Source of the DNA: Sphaerulina vaccinii
Lineage: Eukaryota; Ascomycota; Dothideomycetes; Mycosphaerellales; Mycosphaerellaceae
Length of the DNA: 64,000 nucleotides
Assembly: GCA_022570795.1 (NCBI GenBank)
Contig: JAKUDP010000001.1
Coordinates: forward strand, 3,968,001 to 4,032,000
Reading direction: 5' to 3'
Shown here one piece after another: positions 52,517 through 61,427 of the stretch; position 1 is the first letter of the stretch, and each line of letters starts with the position of its first letter. Below the pieces are notes generated by a model. That model ran no database searches. It saw only the letters and a list, made by a program, of their open reading frames with translations, and was not told where the DNA came from. A program made the position numbers and the translations under genes.

Positions 52517-53125
52517 GAGACGGGCTGTTCTGTTGTCTGCGACAGTTGCAATACGACCTTATGATACTCCCACGTTCTTCAAAGACTTTGAGACATGTCG
52601 CCATCAAACTTCTGACGTCCTGAAATAGCATTTCACCATCGACTGACACAACAGATTTGCTTCAGCCGCAACCACGGCCCGTATGCACACGATGGAGTTC
52701 GGCCCCTATCCCTTGTTCCCAGACAGAAGATTCGACTGCGGAGATTGGCTTGGCATGCAGGTACGAAAGCAAGGTCCGTCGGTCAATATATTTTACGAAG
52801 CTGACTCAGGTGTGCACCAATCATACCCCATACAGGACCTATAAACTGCTGGCACCATTCCTCTTCGAGAAATGTGACCCGTTTCTTGTTTACTCAACTG
52901 TAACCGTGTGTCAAGCATGCACGGTTATGGTGTTTCTTATTGTAGGTACACCTCCCACGCGCGTCGCAGAACCTTTGATTTCCTTCTTTCGCAACTTCAT
53001 CAACACAAGAACCGCGTCACTCGTCACCGCAACTCTTCAAGTCTCTCGTTTATCAATAAATTACTACTTCTACATATACGTCCGTGTCTCGACACCATCT
53101 TCAGCAACTACCACATTCCGCAAAT
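52517..53125. other. Spacer, no gene supported
   Basis: 609 bp between the nuclease and the wall-protein gene. A 293-codon plus-strand ORF (52657-53538) begins here but runs through the real coding exons in a wrong frame. The right part is the promoter of the gene at 53126, with a TC-rich leader. Confidence 0.4.
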
Positions 53126-53756
53126 ATGAAGACCTCAATGATTATCCTTTCCGGCCTGAGCGCCATGGCCTTTGCTCAAGATACCACAGCACCAGACGCC
53201 GCTGCGATTGCTGCATCGGTATCCGCACAGGTATGCTCATTAACGTAGCTCTCATGCGTACGCAGCAACTGACTCTCCTGACAAGGTTGCCTCCATCTCC
53301 GCCGAAGTGGTCAGCGCAGCAGCAGCCGCCACAGCAGACCCAAACTTCTCCCCCGAACAACTCGCCTCCTACAACTCCGCAGCCTACTCCTCCGCAACCG
53401 CAGCAATGGGCGCCCAATCCTCCATCATCGATGCCGCTCTCACTTCCGTCCTCGATGCTCAGGCCTCCGCATCTGCAGCCGTTGAGTCCCTCTCCAACGA
53501 GGCTGCCACTGCTACTGGAGGTGTTAAGTCTAGCTTGACTCAGGCTATTGCTTCTATCACCAGCGGTGCGAGCACCAGGGCTGCCGGTATTTCGTCTACG
53601 GTCAGTGGTTTGGTTAGCTCCGCGAGCAGGAGTGCAGGCGCTGCTGCGAGCGGTTCTACTACATCAAGTGGATCTGGTGCTGCTGCTACACAAATGCCTG
53701 TTGCTGCTGGTGCGGCGCTCGGTGCTATGGGCATGCTTGTTTTGGCTGCTTTGTAA
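53126..53756 (+). CDS. Secreted Ala/Ser-rich, probable GPI-anchored wall protein
   Basis: Predicted exons 53126-53230 and 53286-53756 (55-nt intron, phase 0) give 191 aa. The signal peptide is MKTSMIILSGLSAMAFA with cleavage before QDTTAP. The body is strongly enriched in Ala, Ser and Thr with almost no charged residues and no cysteine. It ends in a Ser/Gly linker (GSTTSSGSGAA) and a hydrophobic tail (GAALGAMGMLVLAAL), the layout of a GPI-anchored surface protein. BST1, which processes such anchors, is encoded in the same window, but no specific link is implied. No enzymatic domain. Confidence 0.75.
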
Positions 53757-54333
53757 GAAGTCTGAGAAGGATGTTGTACTTTCTGGGTTAAGAGCTTGGT
53801 CGTTGGAGACAATGCAAATGCTAGCATAGCACGGAAAAGGAGGAGGATCACAACAGCACTATCTGTAATGCATCCTTGAGTCATATGAGAATCGGACAAT
53901 TTGTTCTTCTAGTCCTTATACAAAAGCTGGTAATGGTTCGTTTTTAGGCCCCTCCCCATAAGTCGCGAACTTGCAGAGGTAAGCAGACTGTCTTATTCAT
54001 ACACCAGTGAGTCTGACTGCAGCAAATCGAGTTCGGCACGAAGCACACCCGCGATCGAACCATGCCAGGACTTCTCCGGAGCTCTCTTCTCATCTACGCA
54101 CGCTGGTCTACCTGCAGACAGAGACGGGAACATGCATGTGTTTGTTGTCACAATAAACCTGGCTCACCGCTTGCAGAATCAGACAATCAGCTTGAGAGCT
54201 CCACTCTTCATCTTAATCTTCGCTGGCACCACAAAGCATCAGCCAAGCTCAGACCCAAATCGAATAGCAAGCTTCCGTTCGCCTCAGGGAACACATCTCT
54301 CATTGGAGCAAGCACAGACGCAGTCCCCTCGCA
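53757..54333. other. Spacer, no gene supported
   Basis: 577 bp containing the 3' flank of the wall-protein gene and the upstream region of the gene at 54334. Short ORFs only (for example 54062-54367, +), judged chance. Confidence 0.4.
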
Positions 54334-54753
54334 ATGGCATCCCAAGAAGACCAGTCCAAGAGCGTGACCAACATAAAGCCTGCTACAAACGAAATTGATA
54401 GCAATCACGAAGGTTTTTCCGACGACAGGAAATTCGAGATCATTTCCGCACTGGGCCCTAACGAGAAGGGGGAACTTCTGACCGAAGAGGTTGTTGACGA
54501 CATTCTTGCTAGCGAGGCGAAGCTCTTTGAAGAAGTCCCATGGCTCTATCAGTTGTCATTTACTCGAGTGCTGAATGGGGACTACTGGCCACCTCCCGAG
54601 GACTGGGTCGATAGCACTGGAAAGAAGCCAAACGCGAGGTCGAAGACTAAAGGCAATGAAGACTTTGGGACTAGCTTGGGTGAGAAGAAGGCTTTCCGTG
54701 AGCAGAAGAAGAGGGAGGACGAGGCTGAAGAGGGACGAGTTGGTAAGAAGTGA
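54334..54753 (+). CDS. Unknown small charged protein
   Basis: An intronless ORF of 139 aa starting at ATG 54334 (context CGCAATGGCA). The middle reads as an ordered domain (RKFEIISALGPNEKGELLTE, then EEVPWLYQLSFTRVLNGDYW). The C-terminal third is Lys/Glu/Arg-rich and probably helical or disordered (EKKAFREQKKREDEAEEG). No signal peptide, membrane segment or known family. Codon use and flow support a real gene. Confidence 0.6.
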   Translation: MASQEDQSKSVTNIKPATNEIDSNHEGFSDDRKFEIISALGPNEKGELLTEEVVDDILASEAKLFEEVPWLYQLSFTRVLNGDYWPPPEDWVDSTGKKPNARSKTKGNEDFGTSLGEKKAFREQKKREDEAEEGRVGKK

Positions 54754-55290
54754 TGAAGTGGAAGGGATGTGACTGATGTAGATTGCGAGTCGCCACATTG
54801 ATGGCTGTCTGATTGTGCTGATGTTGCAGTGCGACAACGGAGCATGGAGCATGAAGCAACGGCAACGAGATGGACAGCGGAGTGGTGAGATATGGCAGCC
54901 ATCGGTGGAGCACAGCCCAGCTTGAATTACAGTGTGCCAGAATGATCGTGTTAGAAATCTTTGAGCTGCTATATCGGTCTGCTCTTCCCACTTTTACCGC
55001 CTCCTGCTTGTCCCAGAGCATGGAAACGTGCATATTTTGCAGGTGCTAACTTCACAGCATGTAGGTTGAGCAGGACCTAAACACGGAACGTCGCAGCTGC
55101 TCTCTGGAGCTGACGAATGAGCTTTTCAATCTTTATGCATTTTCTGTTTCCCTCCCTCATACACGACTCAAACAACAGTCAAAATACACCTACAATCGAC
55201 ACTCAGTTCATACTCCAGAGGTACTAGTTCTTCTTCTTCACACGTTCACTACTTCCCAACACTGACAACAGTAGGAACAAGCACTTCAAA
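54754..55290. other. Spacer, no gene supported
   Basis: 537 bp between two plus-strand genes. The sequence just before 55291 is rich in CA and TC, as in fungal promoters and leaders. No ORF of note. Confidence 0.4.
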
Positions 55291-55803
55291 ATGGCTCCAC
55301 AACAAAACCGATACAATACCTCTGCCAGCAACTATCGTGCCAGTAACTCCCAGTGCTACGACTCTGGCAGTACGTCCACTGGCCGGTACAAGGAGCCCGC
55401 ATACGAGCCAGAGGAGAAAACTTATGTCAAGGAGAACTTCGGGAGCGAGTACCACATGCTTCAAGACTATCGCTTATCCATTCACGAAGAAGAGGATCGT
55501 GAGGAAGGACGAGCGGTCGCCAGAGGCTACATGGAGCATGACGAGAGGACTCGGGAGGCAGAAGCCAATCAACGTGATGGATCTCACTATGGAGGCGAGA
55601 CGGAGAGTGCACAGTACTCTGAGCCAGCAGGAGAGGGCCATGAGAGGGACGAGTATGATACGGAGTCGGAGTCGGAGTCTGGTAGTGAGTCTGAGTACTC
55701 TGCAGGTGAGCAGAGTGAGGACGGCCAGTATGAGAGTGGAGGTGACGATGGCGGCTACGATGACTACTACGAGGGCGAGGAGGTCTACGATGATGATTGG
55801 TGA
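55291..55803 (+). CDS. Unknown acidic low-complexity protein
   Basis: An intronless ORF of 170 aa. The first ~90 residues are Tyr/Ser/Glu-rich (NRYNTSASNYRASNSQCYDS). Residues ~120-170 are repetitive and acidic (TESESESGSESEYS, then GYDDYYEGEEVYDDDW). The alternate frame (55337-55834) is a Ser/Thr/Arg-rich shadow. Start ATG 55291 has a good context (AAAATGGCT). Such strongly acidic, disordered proteins can be nuclear or stress-related, but nothing specific can be claimed. Confidence 0.6.
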   Translation: MAPQQNRYNTSASNYRASNSQCYDSGSTSTGRYKEPAYEPEEKTYVKENFGSEYHMLQDYRLSIHEEEDREEGRAVARGYMEHDERTREAEANQRDGSHYGGETESAQYSEPAGEGHERDEYDTESESESGSESEYSAGEQSEDGQYESGGDDGGYDDYYEGEEVYDDDW

Positions 55804-55940
55804 AGCAGAAAGTGTGTCGGCGCAGCTTGAGTAAGACGTGGTATGAACTTGTACTGATCGCGTGAGAACACTCTTTCAGTTGCCATTGTGTTGCTATATC
55901 GCAACCAGATCGTGTACATTGGCCGCCCATCTTCAAATAA

Positions 55941-57918
55941 TCACAACTCCTGCCCAAAAGCATAGTTAAACGGCGGAGCTGTAGTTCTATCGCACGAGTA
56001 CCTTACGATATACGGCGAATTTCTCGTATACGAGTCCAACGCGATAGCTCCAAAAGGGTCCGTAATGGTGATAATGAAACTAGCTCCACCGCCATAGTTT
56101 CCATAGCCCATTCTGATGGGGACATAATCTCCAACATTGAGGTTGGTCCACAGAAAAGGTAGGGTTTGCCCAGGGTTATAGACAACGTTGAAGTCTGCGT
56201 TGGCTCTTGTCCAGCCTTGATACGCTGTTGCGCCGTGCCTGTTGAGTCGAAAGTTAGTGGTGTAATCGCATGGAGAGGATAGGGGCATTCCGTCTTACCA
56301 GCCAAGGAGGGAGTCATCAATGCTCGATGTTCTGATTGTCCGATTACCAGATGCGTAAACATACATATAGAAGCGATGATCGATTGAGAATTCTCTGCAA
56401 TTGAAGGTCGTTCCGAGTCCGTAGATGGTGCCGTTTGTGCCCTCGCCAGCAGTACAATAATTGTCTGCTCCAGAAATCGTGTCATACGTCGAGTTGTAGT
56501 ATATCTGTGTCCATGTTCCACCTGCATTGGCACTTTTCATGAATTCCGGATTGTAGCTCCCGGCGCCCGTGCTGGCATAGGATGGATTGTTGGCGAAGAC
56601 TGCGTACTCCATGCCTTGATTGCCGCAGAGAGATGGCGCTGGAGCTCTTGGGTTTGCGGTCACGGTCGCGGTGACTGTGTTGGCTGGCAATGTTTTGGTT
56701 TGTGTTATCGGCGAGACTGTGGTAGTACCTATGCGCGTAGTAGTGACAGTCTGGCCAGTATATGTTACCTGAGAACGTATGTCCTGGGTCAGCAAGTTCT
56801 ACAAATGATGGATCAAGGTGGCTTCCACTCACAGTCTGGACCACAGTCTGAGCTGAATATGTTGTGGTGATCTGATACGTTGTCGTAAGAGTACTGGCTG
56901 ATTGCGTAATGACAGCCGTCGTCCGGTAGGTCGATGCTGGTTGAGTCGTGATGTAAGTCGTGATATAAGTCCTCGTTTCAGTGTTGGTGACCGTGCTCGC
57001 CGGCTGTATCGAAGTGAAGTATTGTGTAGAAGCAGGCATTGTGGTTTGATATGTCGCCGTAACAGTCGCGCCATCCAGATACGTCCGATATGTACTTGTG
57101 ATGGTACGCTCATAAGTCGTCACATATGTCGACACATCGTGCTCGGTTGTGGTAATTTTCCGTGGCTCTGTCGATACCACAATCCGATAGGCCGTGGAGA
57201 CTATGAAAGTTGACTGTGTCTGAACCAGAGTCGATACTCGGTCTATATCTGGACATGATGAGGCACCGAAGAGGAAGAGTGAGGTGAGCGCGCAGCCGTC
57301 CGGGATTGCAGCTGTTCGAAACACTGCATACATACTGCCATTGTACGTGGAGCAGAACTGAGCCTGCCCAGTCTCGAATGCGGCATTTCTCCACACTATC
57401 GCGCCGTTCGTCCCAAGCATGAACGACTGCGTTATGTTCCCAAGCGTCAGTGAAGGCACGAACAGCTGGACAGCAACTCCCGGATTAGTCGTGTAACAGT
57501 AGTCTCTGGTGCCGGAGAAGGAAGTAAGCTGCCATGTCGCATTGGTAAAGTCTAGTGCTCGCAGCTGTCTGACTTACACGTTGTTGAGTGTGCTTGACAA
57601 TGTGCCTTTCGAGATTTTGTAGGTGGGAGCATTTCGGCAATTGTTCGTGATATCCCCATTCATGTCGTTAAAGGCCTGATGTAGAAGATTCATTAGCACT
57701 GAGACCAGCAACAGCGTATGCATGGATCTGCCTGTGTCACAATCAAATCTGGCCTTGCGTACCGCATCGTCCTGTCTTCGTTCATTTGAGTTCCCCACCC
57801 TCGCAACCATGTGGTACACCTGCTCGCTGTCGTCCTCTATAATGTCCGGTGCCGTTGACGCCGACGATGGCGTGACGAGTAAGAGGCAGAATAGAAGCCC
57901 GCGAAGGCCGATCAGCAT
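55941..57918 (-). CDS. Secreted Thr-rich protein with GLEYA adhesin domain
   Basis: Minus-strand exons 57918-57763, 57675-57578, 57505-56833, 56768-56299 and 56238-55941 give 564 aa. Introns are 72, 64 and 60 nt, plus a stop-free 87-nt one (57676-57762) whose removal I favour. Start MLIGLRGLLFCLLLVTPSSA is a signal peptide. The N-terminal third has paired cysteines (NNVDYCYTTNPGVAVQLFVP). A Thr/Ser-rich stalk with imperfect TTTY-type repeats follows (~180-310). The C-terminal ~250 residues resemble the GLEYA/PA14-like lectin fold: NQGMEYAVFANN is the GLEYA variant, then FYMYVYASGNRTIRTSSIDD and WTNLNVGDYVPIRMGYGN. GLEYA domains bind sugars in fungal cell-surface adhesins. No GPI tail is evident. 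Confidence 0.75.
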
Positions 57919-58068
57919 ATCTGCTAATGTAGTTCCAAGATGATCGCAGCCTGAATGTCTGCAGGAGGCAGCTCCTGCTTGTACGCGGTGCTTGGCGTGA
58001 CATGCCTTTCGCACGGGACGTTCTGCAAGGTCTCTTAGTAGCAAAGTGATCAATTTCGGTGCCGTATA

Positions 58069-58380
58069 TCATATCTCATAGAGTCTAGAAACACAGTTGA
58101 AGCGAGGACAAGCCGTTAGCATTGAGCTCGTTGCACCGTATGGACACACAGTCTTCGCAGCGCCAGGAGCCATAAGTATAAGGCATAATTCGACCGACTT
58201 GCAGTCCAGGAATACTGTTGTTGTGCAGATAGTCCAAACATTGTAGTGCTCGAGGCATGTGTCACCGTAGGCGTCTGGCGCGTCTCTCTGCCGCGCGATC
58301 GGATATAAGGCGCAAGTGATGCGCGATGCTATTCGCGTACGCTTGCATTCCTCGAGCGATTCAGCCGCGCCGCTGCACAT
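58069..58380 (-). CDS. Small cysteine-rich protein with two CX9C spacings
   Basis: A minus-strand ORF of 103 aa (ATG 58380) with ten cysteines at 2, 12, 23, 42, 52, 60, 66, 80, 91 and 96. Cys2-Cys12 and Cys42-Cys52 are both spaced CX9C, the spacing of twin-CX9C (CHCH) mitochondrial intermembrane-space proteins. Upstream at about 58545 is a TATA-like GTTATATAACC with correct placement for minus-strand transcription. There is no signal peptide, and two short ATG frames precede the start. The ORF may be incomplete or hold an intron. CHCH membership is a weak inference. It is 151 bp upstream of the adhesin on the same strand. Confidence 0.35.
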   Translation of the reverse strand: MCSGAAESLEECKRTRIASRITCALYPIARQRDAPDAYGDTCLEHYNVWTICTTTVFLDCKSVELCLILMAPGAAKTVCPYGATSSMLTACPRFNCVSRLYEI

Positions 58381-58918
58381 GAAGATCGGCTAGAAGGCAT
58401 AGGGAGACTCCTGCTGATGGGTTTTCGATGTGGCGTTGTTCTTGCCTAATCTCATAAATGATGAAGTGAGCCCGGAGTAGAGAGTTGGAGAGAGTAAGTG
58501 AAAGAAGTTGCTCCCGCGTGAGCGGCCCGCTTCCCACTTGGGTTATATAACCTCCTTCCCTTGACTTGAGCGTCTTCTTCTCCTTCGTCTTCCTCTTCCC
58601 TCTCTCAATGGTCACCGTCGCTATCAACGCCGGCTACCTATGACTTCCTCTGTCCGTCGGACTTCGCTGAACTTCACGAATGCTGATAATGATGTTGGCT
58701 ACCTACTTCGGCATTACCGTACCACTGGGAATGGGATATATCACATTGACCCACTTCCATGATGTACGCAAGGATGTATGGTAGCCTGCATATCATCCCA
58801 CATGGCAGAACAGCGGGCATACATTTTCGATATAGCCGCCCTCTGCGCTGACGGTGTTGCGTCTCAAGACCTCCCGCCTTCGAGCTGGAAGCTGCCATCG
58901 ATCATACCTGCAACAAGC
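58381..58918. other. Divergent spacer with TATA-like element
   Basis: 538 bp between the minus-strand cysteine-rich ORF and the plus-strand BTB gene. The GTTATATAACC palindrome near 58540-58555 could serve as a TATA box on the minus strand. The BTB frame is open upstream to 58778, so part of this stretch could be coding if an earlier start is used. Confidence 0.4.
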
Positions 58919-59905
58919 ATGGCGCTCATCAACGATAAATCTCCCTACCGCCGATGGTACAACAACTACCGATTCTCAGATGTCGTGATTCGATGTGTTG
59001 GCGGCGACTGGACAGTGGACTTCAGCTGTCACAAGGTCGTGCTGTGCGCCAACTCCGCCTATTTCGACCAGCACTACGAAGTCGCGCCCAAGGTGATCAC
59101 GCTGCATGACAGGCCTCCACTTCTTCGAGCAGTAATTCAAGAAGCTTACGATAGCGATTACGAGTCGAATCAAAATCCAGGCTGGACTCGTTGGAGGTTT
59201 CATCACGAAGTGGTCAGGACAGCGATGAGGGTATCCGACTGTCACCAGTCTCAGGATCAGAATATCGACTGACATTCTTAGTAAGAGGTCCCCAAAGCTA
59301 CCGCGGCTGCTGTAAGGCGGCGTGATCGAGCTTTATCTGAAGTCCAGATAGGCCGGGAATTATGCGAACTCATTCTGGATGCTCGGTCACACTACCCGGA
59401 AGACGAAGAGCTGCAAAATATTATCGATGGTTATGAGTCCAAGCACATCGATCAACTCTTGATGATCCCGGAATCCTGCGAGTCGTTGAGCCCGGAACGT
59501 CTTACAATGCATGTTCAGCGTCAGACACAGCGCCTCATTGATATTCACAAAGCAGCCGGCCGAATTACCGTACCGAGTGGTGCAGCACCGATCGTGCCGG
59601 AGAGGGCGCACAGCAAGAGAAAGCGTCAAGAGCCGGATGTGCCTGGGTCCTCAACTTTCTCGCGACCACACAAGAAGCTGAAGCAGGGAGAGCATCGAGA
59701 TGGGCAGCACCAGCCGGAGATTGGGATTAGAAGGGCCTGTAGACATTGTCCAGCTGCTCCCGCGGACTCATCCAACTGGTGCAAGAGGTGCTGTAGGAAC
59801 AGCATAGTGCTGATGACTTGTCGCGATTGTGGAGTGAAGCCAGCGAGCGACTCGAATCGTTGCAAAGAGTGCGGTGGCATCGTGGAGCTCAGGCCAATTG
59901 TATGA
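58919..59905 (+). CDS. BTB/POZ protein with C-terminal Cys pairs
   Basis: Predicted exons 58919-59230 and 59288-59905 (57-nt intron, CTGAC branch, phase 0) give 309 aa from MALINDKSPYRRW. Earlier in-frame ATGs at 58778 and 58802 are possible. Residues ~15-60 form the BTB start (FSDVVIRCVGGDWTVDFSCH, then KVVLCANSAYFDQHYE). BTB domains dimerise and many recruit cullin-3 ubiquitin ligases. A helical middle follows and a nuclear-type basic run (HSKRKRQ). Residues ~250-305 hold regularly spaced Cys pairs (CRHC, CKRCC, CRDC, CKEC) like a zinc ribbon. BTB plus such a ribbon is uncommon; small BTB proteins are numerous in Dothideomycetes. Confidence 0.7.
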
Positions 59906-60022
59906 TTGTGTAGACTGTGAAGCAGATGTTGTTTGACTTAGCCATATTCAACTTGACCACTCGATGCAGACTGAGAACCATAATCACACCCATGGTATCA
60001 ATCCAAATTCTCTGCTCCAGAT

Positions 60023-60403
60023 GCAGTACCTGGCACCAGCTGTCCTGCCAATGCTGTTGCACTCTTCCTTGATCAAATCCACGCGATGGAAACATCAACA
60101 AAGAGTCGAAGTCAAGATGAATCGTGGAAAACGAGGAAGGTCCAGAGGGCCGCGAGACCGACGATGCCCTCACCTCTTCAGACAGTCCGAATGAGATTCT
60201 TCTAAAGGTGGAGACAGCAGAGAGATGTGGGCTATGATGCGTGGAAAGCCTTGTCTGTACTGGATGATGGGTCAGCTTTCGACCAGGTCTTGGAGACCGA
60301 GCTCACGGCCAGCTGTGGCTGGCTGAAACGCTCGGATACAAGCTTGTTGGAGACATTAGCGCAGAGGGCGAATTGGAGGCTGACCATGGGCGATGGTTGC
60401 TAG
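60023..60403 (+). pseudogene. Possible decayed coding sequence
   Basis: Protein-like stretches appear in successive but different plus-strand frames: AVPGTSCPANAVALFLDQIH (from 60023), then EEGPEGRETDDALTSSDSPN (~60130-60220), then YDAWKALSVLDDGSAFDQVL (~60233) to a stop at 60401-60403. No splice sites that join them cleanly were found, so I infer a gene fossil with frameshifts, or a gene I failed to model. No family recognised. The 60404-60476 stretch is the 3' flank of the next, minus-strand gene. Confidence 0.2.
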
Positions 60404-60476
60404 GTGTGCTGAGAGCACTTTGTAATGTGAAAAGGTCATTCGTCAAGTACCTGGTATCATCACTGACGTCTACTGT

Positions 60477-61197
60477 TCAAAGCTTGCTCTGTGAAGCCGA
60501 GTCCATCTGCTTGACGATCTCCTCGAAATCCGGGATATCATCTGCTCGATTAGCAGGACCTGGCCGAAAATGTCAGCATCAGCAGAACAAAGTACAGTAG
60601 CTCGCAAATACCATGGAAGAACATACCTCCCCACTTGACATTCCCATCCTCACCAATGGCATAAGTCCCACTCGTTTGCCACCTAGTCCCACTTTCAGTA
60701 GGTCTATTACTGATGCCTTCCGTTCTCGCCAAGCTGAAGACATTCATCATGCTAGCTGGAGAAAGGACGTGCATCCAAGAGGATATGCCGAGACCATAAG
60801 CAGCATAGGCTTCTTTCTTGTCATCGACAACAAGTCTCAGATTATCAGGCTCACTCCCGTATTGTGGTATAGACTTGACCCATTTGTCTGTGCTTGCTTG
60901 GTCGGAATGTGAGACGGCTATGAAGTCGATGTCTCTGTGTGTCTTTGCTGATTCTCGCAGGCGGAGATATGTCTTCTCAGCGAAGCTGGAGAACATGTTA
61001 GCAGGTCTACTTAATTGAAGGACTAGATCAACGTACGGACAACCACAATGCCTCAAGAAAGCAATGACAGTACGCTTGTTGGATTGTAACTCAAGCTTGG
61101 ACGGTCTTGGAGCTTTCTCGCCGACCTTGGGAGGCTCTGAACTGGCTGGGCTGTCCTTGGGGGCGAACCAGGAGTTGAGTTCTTGTTGGAAGGTCAT
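60477..61197 (-). CDS. Peroxiredoxin-like (PRXL2/AhpC-TSA type) protein with SKL end
   Basis: Predicted minus-strand exons 61197-61037, 60985-60627 and 60559-60477 give 200 aa; introns are 51 nt (GTACGT) and 67 nt (GTATGT). The thioredoxin-like body has RTVIAFLRHCGCP joined to FAEKTYLRLRE. The Cys motif CGCP corresponds to the CxxC/CPF site of PRXL2/AAED1 proteins. Later parts include IDFIAVSHSD, LGISSWMHVLSPASMM and GTYAIGEDGNVKWGG. After splicing the last residues are QSKL, a canonical peroxisomal PTS1. Members are thought to handle thiol or peroxide redox. Unspliced reading ends in SARSC and lacks the signal. Divergent from SERINC across 230 bp. Confidence 0.8.
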
Positions 61198-61427
61198 CTC
61201 GACTGCTGTCCTGTACCAGTGGCTTGACGAATGGGTGAGATGTTGGAGAGGAAGACAGACATGGTCGAAACGTGCCACAAAAGAGCTCAATGGACTTCGA
61301 TACATCTGATGTCACAGTTGGAGAGGTCTTAATGCCTGAGGCAAAGAGTGGCACGTGCTCAAAGACGTCGTCACTTCCACCTTCAACAGGCGACAACCAC
61401 ATCAACACATACCATCGACCTGCAATC
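61198..61427. promoter_or_regulatory. Divergent promoter, peroxiredoxin-like/SERINC
   Basis: 230 bp between two starts on opposite strands. ORFs on both strands remain open across part of it, but the conserved starts lie at its edges. No specific element recognised. Confidence 0.4.

Noticed and set aside
52657..53538. 293-codon ORF (+)
   Set aside because: It runs through the wall-protein exons in the wrong frame and has no signal peptide or family pattern.
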